DNA of 64,000 nt. It comes from a virus. Numbering within the stretch: position 1 is the first letter of the stretch; every line of letters begins with the position of its first letter. Below are positions 33,438-41,848 of the stretch, piece by piece. Below the pieces are notes generated by a model. The model made no database searches. It was not told where the DNA came from and saw nothing but the letters and a program-made list of their open reading frames with translations. Made by a program: the position numbers and the translations under genes. The stretch spans positions 23,119 through 87,118 of the IMG/VR virus record IMGVR_UViG_3300021375_000018; one strand, given 5' to 3'.

Positions 33438-36302
33438 TTATAATCCTTGGTAACTTATTATTTCTTTAATATATCTTTCTAGCAAAATTTTAGAATTTTC
33501 TAAATATTTAACTTCTATTAAATTTAAATTTTTAAGAGCTTTTTCAAGATTTATTCTATTCTTTTTAATAGACATTCCTTTTTCACTACTAATCAAAGAA
33601 TTATAAAAAGTTATCATTGATTTTGTTGATATATCTAATTTAGATAAAATATCCAACGACGTTCTGCCCCTGTGATTAACATTAGAATTGTATTCAAGTT
33701 TTTCATACATTTCAACAACAATCTTATTTAATAAAGACTTGTTAGCTAATTTTACAAATTCATTTGAAATTTCAGGTATCTCTAGCATTTTATATGTTTT
33801 ATTTATATACATCAAATCATGATAAACAAAAGAAGGACCTCTTCCTTTTTTAGGTAGTGTATTTCTAATTATATACAAATAATTTTCTGTAGAAGTGTAA
33901 TCATATTCTAAGAAAAACTTTATACTATCATAATCTGACGTTTTTAAATTTTTAATAATATTTTTTTGTTGATTATGATTAATTAATATTTTGTTTTGAC
34001 TTATGACGCCTACCAGGATATTCATTGCATGCTTTGTTATTTTTATTTTTTTCATTCTATTAATAATATTATTAATTAAAAGAACAATGACACTGTCATC
34101 TATATCTAAAGACTCACGTAATGTATATAAGTCAAAAATAACTGTTGTAAGCTTTTTCTCTGAATTAGCATTTAAAGATAAAGAATTAAGTAACTCAATA
34201 TTATCTGACATGTTTTTTTCTAATTTACTCTTTTTTTCTTCTGGCAATAAATGTTTAAAATTGCTAGTAAAGTATAGAATACAATAACTATTTTTATCAT
34301 TTGAATTTTGATCCTCTTCAGCAATGCTATGTTTTTTAGGAAGTTTGTTGCTCTTTATATTAGCATCAAGCGAATCAATTTGTTCTAAGAAATCATAAGT
34401 TGCATTTACAAGTTTTTTCATGTAGATACTATCTGTATTTAGAAAACTAATTATTGGACCGTCTTCATTAAAAAATCTATATGATGAATAAAGTAGACTA
34501 AAAAGTCTTTCAATGTCTGATGTAATTTTTAATTTTTTTAATCTAGCCTTGTCATTTAAAATGACAAATAGCTCATAAAATGATTTTGTTGGGTCAATAT
34601 TTTGTTCATCATCACTTTTTAATATTTTTAATACTTCAGATACACTTCCATAAAAATCGTGGTCTGGAGATTCAAAATAAGTTAATAGTTCTTCATATTC
34701 TTCATAACTTTCTTGCTTTACTTTGTTTAAGTAATTAATAGAATAGTCTAATTTCTTTAAACTAGAATTGTTTGTCAAAAGACTCATGTTGTATTCTTTG
34801 TCAAATTCTTCAGGAAATTTTTCTACAAGAGCTTTGGTGTATTCTATATTTTTTATTATAATTTTTTTAATTTCATCGTATTCGTGTTTAACTAAAAATG
34901 ATAAGAGACTTAAGCTTTTATCAATTTCAATTAAATCTTTTCTACGAGACAAACTTTTAGATGAAGCCCTATCTTTTTTAATTGTCTCAATAACATCTTG
35001 ATTAAAGCTCTCAATTTTTGCTCTATCTATAATGAGACTTCTAATTTTAATATTTTTATCTTCTATTAAAACTTCTACAACATATTCATAAATATCATCG
35101 TCCATTAAATGCATATTGTATACTAGTGCTTGTCTAATGTAAACATTCTCGTCATCACAAGAGTAAACTATAATTTTATTTCTATCTCTAGAATGTCTAA
35201 TTATCATATTAAATTGTTGTACGAATTCTGATGGGTTTTCTTGTACTCTTCTTGTATTTACGTATGCTTCAAAGCTTACTGTTTTAAGGTAAGCAATGTA
35301 GTCAAAATCTTTTTTTTCTGGAAGCTTGGAGTTTTCTTCGATTATGTTAAAAACATTTCCTAATGTAGATTTAAACCACTCAATATCTCTTGAGCTATTG
35401 TTACCGTCAACGCACATGTATGGTTGTTTATTTCCAGCAAATTCTATTCTATTGTTTAATTTAACAAATGATAAACAAAGCTTTCTTTTAGAAAATTCTT
35501 CTTTTTGTATTTTGTCACCTTTTTCTAAAGAATTAAACTCATTTAAATCATCAAAGCTTTTAAACTTTTTAATTGCATAGTACATGTGCATATTGCCTGA
35601 TTTAAATTGTAAAAATGCATTTGCGCCTTCAGAAGAAGTACACCAAGTCATTTTTTTTGTAAGTTTACCGTAACCGGTTATAGCTGTTTTATCGTATACT
35701 AACTCTTTTCCTATATATACACTTCTAGCTAATATTTTTGATGCAAATTGTTTATTTGGATAAAATACTATCCAGTCATTATCTTCATATATTAATTCAA
35801 AAATATTGCTTTTTTTTGAATATGATTGCTTAAATTCTTTAGATAATACATCTTGTGTTTTCTTACTTGATAAACCGGATTTTTCTCTTCTAACATTTAA
35901 CCATGAAATAATATCTTGATACGTTGCTGTTTGCGCTGGATCATTATGACCTTTATTAAAATTTAACTTTTCATTTAAATCATGTTTAGTTCCATCACTT
36001 AGTTCTATTACTAAGTCTTCTGTCCTATTTCTTTTAGATAAAATATGTGTTTTATATTCTTCGTATAACAATATAAATTCTTCAACGCCGTGTATATCTC
36101 CTGAATTGTAAGAATTAATTATTATAGCATTAAAATAAACATCTTGAAGTTTTCCTAATCTACTTTTATTAATATTAAATTCATTATAGATTTCTTCATC
36201 TAAATTTAATTTTAAATCTTTTTCTGAAGCCTCAGAAAGAATTAAAAAATCTTTCCAGTCTATTAAAATCTTTTTAGCTTCTTTTCTGTTTAGTTTGCTC
36301 AT
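33438..36302 (-). CDS. Large targeting-peptide protein with WCTS domain (954 aa)
   Basis: The leader MSKLNRKEAKKILIDW, then KDFLILSE, is the most diverged of the family. Residues about 100-330 share a domain with the 42986 protein: NDWIVFYPNKQFA, ARSVYIG, KMTWCTSSEGANAF, MHMYYAI, KLCLSF and YMCVDGNN. The remaining 600 residues are helical and repeat-like, without the clear repeat unit of the 42986 protein. The WCTS domain looks globular with conserved polar residues; I do not know its activity. Confidence 0.6.
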   Translation of the reverse strand: MSKLNRKEAKKILIDWKDFLILSEASEKDLKLNLDEEIYNEFNINKSRLGKLQDVYFNAIIINSYNSGDIHGVEEFILLYEEYKTHILSKRNRTEDLVIELSDGTKHDLNEKLNFNKGHNDPAQTATYQDIISWLNVRREKSGLSSKKTQDVLSKEFKQSYSKKSNIFELIYEDNDWIVFYPNKQFASKILARSVYIGKELVYDKTAITGYGKLTKKMTWCTSSEGANAFLQFKSGNMHMYYAIKKFKSFDDLNEFNSLEKGDKIQKEEFSKRKLCLSFVKLNNRIEFAGNKQPYMCVDGNNSSRDIEWFKSTLGNVFNIIEENSKLPEKKDFDYIAYLKTVSFEAYVNTRRVQENPSEFVQQFNMIIRHSRDRNKIIVYSCDDENVYIRQALVYNMHLMDDDIYEYVVEVLIEDKNIKIRSLIIDRAKIESFNQDVIETIKKDRASSKSLSRRKDLIEIDKSLSLLSFLVKHEYDEIKKIIIKNIEYTKALVEKFPEEFDKEYNMSLLTNNSSLKKLDYSINYLNKVKQESYEEYEELLTYFESPDHDFYGSVSEVLKILKSDDEQNIDPTKSFYELFVILNDKARLKKLKITSDIERLFSLLYSSYRFFNEDGPIISFLNTDSIYMKKLVNATYDFLEQIDSLDANIKSNKLPKKHSIAEEDQNSNDKNSYCILYFTSNFKHLLPEEKKSKLEKNMSDNIELLNSLSLNANSEKKLTTVIFDLYTLRESLDIDDSVIVLLINNIINRMKKIKITKHAMNILVGVISQNKILINHNQQKNIIKNLKTSDYDSIKFFLEYDYTSTENYLYIIRNTLPKKGRGPSFVYHDLMYINKTYKMLEIPEISNEFVKLANKSLLNKIVVEMYEKLEYNSNVNHRGRTSLDILSKLDISTKSMITFYNSLISSEKGMSIKKNRINLEKALKNLNLIEVKYLENSKILLERYIKEIISYQGL

Positions 36303-36327
36303 TTATAATCCTTAGTAATTTTTATAT

Positions 36328-36358
36328 GTGTAAATTAAATATTAATTAATTATAATAA
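36328..36358 (+). promoter_or_regulatory. Promoter copy 3 of the displaced dnaE 5' unit
   Basis: GTGTAAAT-N15-TATAATAA, followed by AAAAAAGG and the third dnaE-like start. The 60 bases from here are nearly identical to copy 1. Confidence 0.62.
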
Positions 36359-36382
36359 ATAAAAACAAAAAAGGTATATAAT

Positions 36383-36496
36383 TTGTCTATTGAATTAATA
36401 ACACCACCAAATAGATTTGTATCTCTTCACTCACACTCAACTTTTTTAAAACTTAGTATGTTATTTTGGGAAGGCAAATTAAATACGTGTAAATAA
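36383..36496 (+). pseudogene. Truncated copy 3 of the dnaE N-terminus
   Basis: From a TTG the frame reads MSIELITPPNRF and VSLHSHSTF, then 16 unrelated codons, and stops at 36496 inside the promoter of the present dnaE. It breaks at the same codon (HSHSTF) as copy 1. Confidence 0.6.
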
Positions 36497-36517
36497 CAAT
36501 ATTATATTTTATAATAA
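36487..36517 (+). promoter_or_regulatory. Promoter of the present dnaE, GTGTAAAT-N15-TATAATAA
   Basis: Exact family match, 34 bases before the ATG at 36551. The upstream box lies inside the last codons of relic copy 3. Confidence 0.68.
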
Positions 36518-36550
36518 ACCATAATTTAAATAATCTACATAAGGAATAAA

Positions 36551-38326
36551 ATGAATAATACATTTAATACGGAAAGGAGGTATCTAGAGAAGGTTGAACT
36601 TGAACTGCTTACACCTAACAGATTTGTTAGCTTGCATTCGCATTCAACCTTCTCGTAGATATCTACGTTTGATGGATTAGGTTATCCAGCAGATCACATC
36701 AACTTTGTTCTTTCTGAATCTCAAGGTATGGATGCTTGGGCTTTAACAGATCATGGAAACGGCAACGGTCTTGCTCATGCTCATTCACATGCTGTTAAAA
36801 TGCAAAAGAAAGGTCAAAAGTTTAGACAAATCTACGGTGTTGAATTCTATTTTGTACCTTCTCTAGAACAATGGTCAAAAGAATACTCAGATCATCGTCA
36901 AGCAGTCAAAGATGCAAAAACAGCAGCAGCTGCTGAAAAGAAATCAAAAGAAAAAGTTGATATCGATGCTGATGATGAAAGTGGTGGTTTAGTTATTGAA
37001 GACGAAGAAGAAACAAAGAAAATCGATATCCTTAAAGATGAATGGAAACGACGTTATCACCTTGTAGTCACTGCACGCAATAGAAAAGGCTTAAACAATC
37101 TTTTTACTCTTGTTAAGAAATCATATAAATATGGATTCTATCGATATCCTCGAATTGACTTTAAAATGTTAAAAGAACACGGTGAAGGTCTTCATGTATC
37201 AACAGCATGTTTAGGCGGACTTTTTAGCAATAGAATTCTAAGAGGTAATGCTCACAATAAATCACGTGATGAAATACAAAAAGATCTTCTAAACTTAACA
37301 GATAGATTTACAGACGCAGTTGGTTTAGAAAACTTTAAACTAGAACTACAATTTAACAAACTTAATAAGCAACACATTGTCAATGATTATTTGATAGAAC
37401 ATCATAAGCTAACAGGTATTCCATTGATATCTACAGCAGACTCACACTATCCAACAAATGATAAATGGCAAGCAAGAGAACTATACAAGAAACTTGGATG
37501 GTTAGGAAAAAAAGATGGAATGACTTTACCTACATTTGAAGATCTTAAATGTGAGTTATATCCAAAAAATGCACAACAAATGTGGGATGAGTTTTTAGAA
37601 TCATATCCTCTATATGATTTCTATAAAGGTAACGAAGAACTAGTCAAAGAATCAATTGAAAGAACACATGATATTGTATGGGAAAACTTTGAAGATACAT
37701 GGATCGATGTAGGTGCAAAACTACCTACGATATCAATTCCTAATAAAACGCCATTTCAGCACTTATGTGATTTAGTTAAAAGTGCTTTAATCAAAGAAGA
37801 ACTTCATAGTAATAAAGAATACGTTGAACGCGCAAAGTATGAATTATCTGATATTAAATACTTAGGCCATGCAGCTTATTTTATTACAATGTATGAGATC
37901 TTTAAAAAAGCTGAAACAAAGACTTTATTTGGAGCAGGACGTGGATCAGGTGCAGGTAGCTTAGTTAATTATCTTTTAGGTATTACTCAAATTGATCCGA
38001 TACCTTACAACTTACTTTGGAGCAGATTCTTAGGTAGACATAGATGTTTGGATGAAGACATATACATAATGTCTGAAAGTGGTAAAAAGAAACTTAAAGA
38101 TGTTGTTGAAGGCGAAAAAGTATTAACACATACAGGACAATATCAAAGAATTCTTGACAAAGCTGTGACACAACATGACATGGCAATTGAAATAAAGTTT
38201 AATGGTCGCAATATTATTTGTTCTCCTAATCATAGATGGATTATTAATCGCGATGGCGCCGAAGTAGAAACGATGGCATGTCACTTAAAAAAAGGTGACA
38301 AACTTATAAAAAATATACATACTTGA
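36551..38326 (+). CDS. dnaE: DnaE (DNA polymerase III alpha) part 1 plus N-half of split intein 1; in-frame TAG near start
   Basis: The ATG at 36551 has AAGGA upstream and reads 35 codons, ending RFVSLHSHSTFS, the first PHP metal motif. A TAG at 36656-36658 then interrupts; after ATA TCT the frame continues in register as TFDGLGYPADHINF. The PHP domain goes on (ALTDHGNGNGLAHAHSHA, YGVEFYFVP, STADSHYPTND) and the polymerase begins (FGAGRGSGAGSLVNYLLG). After GRHR, 38045-38326 encode an N-intein: CLDEDIYIMSESGKKKLKDV (block A) and IICSPNHRWII (block B), ending at a normal stop. Without bypass or readthrough only a version lacking the first PHP motif could be made, for example from ATG 36728, which has a poor ribosome site. 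Confidence 0.82.
36581..36661 (+). promoter_or_regulatory. Long stem-loop and stop-containing palindrome in dnaE 5' end
   Basis: TATCTAGAGAAGGTTGAA at 36581-36598 is complementary to 36643-36661 with one bulged G, giving an 18-bp stem and a 44-base loop that encodes LLTPNRFVSLHSH. The 3' arm overlaps a perfect 14-base palindrome, CGTAGATATCTACG (36654-36667), which holds the in-frame TAG. A perfect AAGGAGGT anti-ribosomal site lies just before the stem (36574-36581). Structure in exactly this place suggests translational control or recoding, or it may be the scar of a rearrangement. Confidence 0.6.
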
Positions 38327-39400
38327 TATAGTTAATCCAAGAAAACATTTCCGGAGAAAGTTTTATGGAAGAAAAAGAATATCGAAAAAATATTAGCTGC
38401 AAAAACTGTAAGATAGAATTTATTGTAAGATTTAAAATGTCAGATCAAGGTTCTATTGCAAAGTGCAATAAACTATATTGTAGTAAATTATGCAAAAAAG
38501 AATATCTTAAAAAAAATGGTACAAGTAATTCTATAGAACTTGTGTGTAGATATTGCAAATGCACTTACTATAAGCCTGAATCACTTTCAAAAAACTCAAA
38601 ATTCTGTAGTAGAGTTTGCCAAAATAGAAGTTATGCCAGTAGAAACAAGAAAGAAAAAAAGAACATTAATTGTAAAAACTGCAATAAAACTTTTATTGTT
38701 ATAGAAAACTCTAAAAGAAAGTACTGCAGTCATGAATGTAGTCATGCTGGACAAAAAGGCAAGACAAAAATATTTACATGTGCAGTCTGCAAGGAAGAAA
38801 AGCACATACTTGAAAATGACAATAGGATGTATTGTGGTAGAAATTGCCAGTATAAGGCACAGTCTTTAGGTTTAATTAAGATTCCAACAAAAGGAAGATC
38901 AGGTTATAGAACTGATTTGCCTGATGATATGCGTTTTAAAAGTTCACTTGAAGCAGACTATGCAAGATTTTTAAAATATAAAAAAATAGACTTTAAATAT
39001 GAAAGTAAGTGCTTTGAGCTTATTGACAAAGGTAAAATAAGAAGATATACACCAGACTTTTACATAGAAAAAGAAGGCTTATATGTTGAATTAAAAGCAG
39101 GTAGAAAAGACAAGAAATACTCTAAAAATTTAGAGTGCGTGCAATTAGTAAAAAATATTGGTTACAATATAAAAGTAATATACATGTCGGAATTTTATGA
39201 CATGCTTAAGAAAGAAAAATTATATGAGGAGATTCCAAACATTGAAAGACGCAACTACAAAAAGTCAAGACACCTTATACGAAATTGAAGAAATTAATTT
39301 TGTTCACTATACTCGAGATATGATTGATATTGAAGTAGAAGGTGATCACACTTTCTATATTTCAGAAAATCCTGACGCTGATTTTGTTTTGACACATAAT
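38045..39400 (+). mobile_element. Split intein 1 of dnaE with endonuclease gene in the gap
   Basis: The element consists of the N-intein (38045-38326, 94 codons, Cys1), a free endonuclease gene (38365-39288) and the C-intein (39242-39400, about 53 codons, ending VLTHN). The flanking exteins join as GRHR then TSWPDIDTD, placing the intein just before the catalytic Asp motif of the polymerase. This matches the 'fractured gene' arrangement of split inteins with an endonuclease gene in the break. Residues needed for trans-splicing (Cys1, block B His, terminal His-Asn, +1 Thr) are all present. Confidence 0.85.
38365..39288 (+). CDS. Homing endonuclease, four zinc fingers plus PD-(D/E)XK domain
   Basis: The 307-residue protein has its own GGAGAAAG ribosome site and four Cys4 fingers (CKNCKIEF...YCSKLC, CRYCKCTY...FCSRVC, CKNCNKTF...YCSHEC, CAVCKEEK...YCGRNC) in residues 11-165. 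The nuclease part has SSLEADYARFLKYK, YTPDFYIEKEGLY and VELKAGRKDKK, giving E...PD...ExK. It is paralogous to the 27016 protein. It lies between the halves of intein 1 and would cut intein-free dnaE, driving homing. Its 3' end overlaps the start of the C-intein ORF by 47 bases. Confidence 0.85.
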   Translation: MEEKEYRKNISCKNCKIEFIVRFKMSDQGSIAKCNKLYCSKLCKKEYLKKNGTSNSIELVCRYCKCTYYKPESLSKNSKFCSRVCQNRSYASRNKKEKKNINCKNCNKTFIVIENSKRKYCSHECSHAGQKGKTKIFTCAVCKEEKHILENDNRMYCGRNCQYKAQSLGLIKIPTKGRSGYRTDLPDDMRFKSSLEADYARFLKYKKIDFKYESKCFELIDKGKIRRYTPDFYIEKEGLYVELKAGRKDKKYSKNLECVQLVKNIGYNIKVIYMSEFYDMLKKEKLYEEIPNIERRNYKKSRHLIRN

Positions 39401-40894
39401 ACAAGCTGGCCAGACATTGATACTGATGCAGGTGATAGAGATGAACTAATAAATGCTGCAAGAGAATTATATGGTAACGATGCTGTTATCCCAGTTTCAA
39501 ACTTCAACACTCTTAAGCTTAAGTCTCTTGTCAAAGATATTGCAAAGTTTTATGATATTCCTTTTGACGAAGTCAATAAAGTCACAGGACCTTTACAAGA
39601 ACAAGTCATGCAACTTGCTATGGATAAAAATCAAGAAAAGTCTGTATTTGTTTTAAAACATGAAGATTGTATGAAATATTCAGTTGAATATAATGAGTTT
39701 ATGACAAAGTATCCAGAAGTTGCTGAACATGTTGAAACTCTGTTTATGCAAAACAGAGCTATTGGTAGACATGCTGGAGGTGTTATAATAGCAGATGCTG
39801 ATAAGCTTGAACAATCAATGCCAATTGTTGGTGTTCGAGGTGAATTACAAACACCCTGGACTGAAGGTATGAACTTTAGAAATCTTGAAGATAATGGCTT
39901 TCTTAAGTTTGATTTCTTAGGATTAACACTGCTTAAAGATGTAGAAAATTGTATTTATCGTATTCTTAAAAAGAAGGGTAATGAAAATCCAACATTTTTA
40001 GATGCAAGATCTTTCTTTGACAAACATTTAAATTGTAGATACGTTAAACAAGATGATCTTAAAGTTTGGGAACACGTTTATAAAAATGGTAGATTTTGTG
40101 GAATATTTCAATTTACTGCTCCTGGCGCTAGAAATTTTGCAATAGAAGCTGAACCTGATTCTATTGAGGAATTGGCTGCGCTAACTGCGATTTATCGTCC
40201 GGGACCACTTAAAGCAAATGTCCATAAGAAATATGTTAAGGCTAAAAGAAATGTTGCAGACATCAAGTATGATCACCCTATCATTGAAAAGATACTAGGC
40301 CCAACATACAACTATGTAGTATTTCAGGAACAATTTATGTTATTGGCTCAAGAGCTAAGTGGCTTTAATCCTGGTGAAGCTGATAAACTTAGAAAAACAT
40401 TAGTTAAAAAATCATTAGATACACTTCATTCTAAAGGATCAGAGAAAGCAATTGCTAGAGAAAAGTTTATAAAGGGTGCTAAAGAGTTGAACGACGTTCC
40501 CGAGCACATATCGTCTAAGTTATGGGCAGACATAGAAAACTTCGCGGTTTACGGCTTTAATAAAAGTTTACTGTTTAATACTTTAGTAGATACTTATGAT
40601 TATAATGGAAATTATTTAGAAACAAAGGAGATTAAAGATGTTATTCCTGGGGTTTATGTTAAGTCAAGAGACGAAGAAACAAAAGAAGATATCTTTACAC
40701 AAGTATTGGCAAATCATGATCATGGAGAAGTGCCAACTTTTAAGATTACATTGGAGGATGGACAAAGTGTTGAATGTACAATGCATCATAAGTTTAGAGT
40801 TGAAGATGGAAGGATGTTGCCGCTATGGTACATAATACAAGAAGATCTTTCGATTGTGTGTGTGGAAAAAGTTTTGCAAACAACTCCAGTTTAA
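39242..40894 (+). CDS. dnaE: DnaE part 2, with C-half of intein 1 and N-half of split intein 2
   Basis: I chose the TTG at 39242, with GAGGAG ten bases upstream. Codons 1-53 are the C-intein (block F IDIEVEGDHTFYISEN, block G VLTHN). The extein then runs TSWPDIDTDAGDRDEL, the polymerase active site, through NRAIGRHAGGVIIADAD, TAIYRPGPLKANVHKKYV, VVFQEQFMLLAQELSGF to ENFAVYGFNK. From 40565 an N-intein begins with Ser: SLLFNTLVDTYDYNG (block A-like), FKITLEDGQSVECTMHHKF (block B) and a C-terminal tail to the stop at 40894. The polypeptide therefore needs splicing at both ends. Confidence 0.87.
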   Translation: MKDATTKSQDTLYEIEEINFVHYTRDMIDIEVEGDHTFYISENPDADFVLTHNTSWPDIDTDAGDRDELINAARELYGNDAVIPVSNFNTLKLKSLVKDIAKFYDIPFDEVNKVTGPLQEQVMQLAMDKNQEKSVFVLKHEDCMKYSVEYNEFMTKYPEVAEHVETLFMQNRAIGRHAGGVIIADADKLEQSMPIVGVRGELQTPWTEGMNFRNLEDNGFLKFDFLGLTLLKDVENCIYRILKKKGNENPTFLDARSFFDKHLNCRYVKQDDLKVWEHVYKNGRFCGIFQFTAPGARNFAIEAEPDSIEELAALTAIYRPGPLKANVHKKYVKAKRNVADIKYDHPIIEKILGPTYNYVVFQEQFMLLAQELSGFNPGEADKLRKTLVKKSLDTLHSKGSEKAIAREKFIKGAKELNDVPEHISSKLWADIENFAVYGFNKSLLFNTLVDTYDYNGNYLETKEIKDVIPGVYVKSRDEETKEDIFTQVLANHDHGEVPTFKITLEDGQSVECTMHHKFRVEDGRMLPLWYIIQEDLSIVCVEKVLQTTPV

Positions 40895-41802
40895 ATAGTC
40901 ATCAAAAAAAATGTAATGTATTTTTAGAAAAGTCAACTGAGGGTATTGATTATATAGAGTGTAGAGTTTGTGGATATATTGGTAAAAATATTACATCTCA
41001 TGTTAAAAAGCATCATTCTTTATCTAAAGCTGAGTATGAAGAAAAATATGGGTCTACTATATGTGAGAAAACAAGAGGTATATATGCTGTAAATGGTGAT
41101 TGGATAACAAGAGCAAAAGAACGAGGTGATGATTTATCTGAATATTATGAGAAGTTAAGTGATAAAATATCAGAGGGTATTATGAAGTCTGACGCTGCTC
41201 GAGAAGCTAGAAGAAAGAATCTTTCTAGTTTGAACAAGACAAAAGAGTTTAGAGATAGATCATCAAAAACAGCTAAGAAAACATCAGAAAGAAAAGATAT
41301 ACAAAAAGAAAGATCAGAAAGGCTTGCTAGATGGAGGTTAAGTAATCCAGAAGAGTTTTATGAAAAATGTACATCTGTTATGCACAAGTCTTGGCAGTCA
41401 AAACCAGAAATTGATTTATTTAAAAAAGTAGACAGTATATTCCCTAATATGTTCAAAAGAAATCAAATTCTTAAAAGAACAGGTAAGTTTTTAACTACAA
41501 AAACAAATATTAGACAAATTGATATTATGTCGTTAGAAGATAAAATTATAATTGAGTTTGATGGTATACATCATTTTAAAGATGTTTTCAAGAAAAAAGG
41601 AAACTTGCAAGAAGTTAATAAAAAAGACAAAGAGTTAAATGAAGTTCTTGTTGAAGAGGGTTGGACTGTAATTAGAGTTTCTTATGATGAGTATGACTAT
41701 AAAGACAATGGTACGTTTAATCAAGAAACATTAGATAAAGTAAGAAAAATAATAACAAATAAAACACGTGGTTTGTGGTTGTTTGGTAAGTCATACGTGT
41801 AA
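40825..41802 (+). CDS. EDxHD (Vsr-like) homing endonuclease
   Basis: The 325-residue protein begins with C2H2-like fingers (CVCGKSFANNSSLNSHQKKC, then CRVCGYIGKNITSHVKKHHS). A SLSKAEYEEKYGS module and a basic helical spacer follow (about 110-190), then a nuclease domain: KPEIDLFKKVDSIFP, RQIDIMSLEDKIIIEFDG and IHHFKDV, followed by DKELNEVLVEEGWTVIRVSY. The E, D, H and D positions fit the Vsr-like EDxHD homing nucleases found in split-intein gaps. It overlaps the N-intein ORF by 70 bases. Confidence 0.82.
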   Translation: MVHNTRRSFDCVCGKSFANNSSLNSHQKKCNVFLEKSTEGIDYIECRVCGYIGKNITSHVKKHHSLSKAEYEEKYGSTICEKTRGIYAVNGDWITRAKERGDDLSEYYEKLSDKISEGIMKSDAAREARRKNLSSLNKTKEFRDRSSKTAKKTSERKDIQKERSERLARWRLSNPEEFYEKCTSVMHKSWQSKPEIDLFKKVDSIFPNMFKRNQILKRTGKFLTTKTNIRQIDIMSLEDKIIIEFDGIHHFKDVFKKKGNLQEVNKKDKELNEVLVEEGWTVIRVSYDEYDYKDNGTFNQETLDKVRKIITNKTRGLWLFGKSYV

Positions 41803-41827
41803 ATTAATATTAAATATTATATTATAA
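41797..41827 (+). promoter_or_regulatory. Phage promoter, GTGTAAAT-N15-TATTATAA
   Basis: Its upstream box overlaps the stop codon of the endonuclease gene. It gives the third dnaE fragment its own transcription start. Confidence 0.6.
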
Positions 41828-41848
41828 AACAAAAAAGAAAGGTTGATA

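Noticed and set aside
36656-36658. Reassignment of TAG to an amino acid as the reason for the in-frame TAG in dnaE
   Set aside because: TAG clearly ends other genes here (nrdA at 15443, the thioredoxin-like gene at 16717, the ClpP-like gene at 17324), with the next gene starting directly after. The standard code holds.
36728-38326. Treating ATG 36728 as the natural start of dnaE
   Set aside because: That would delete the first PHP metal motif, which is encoded in frame upstream behind a good promoter and ribosome site; the ATG at 36728 has only AAGG one base away.
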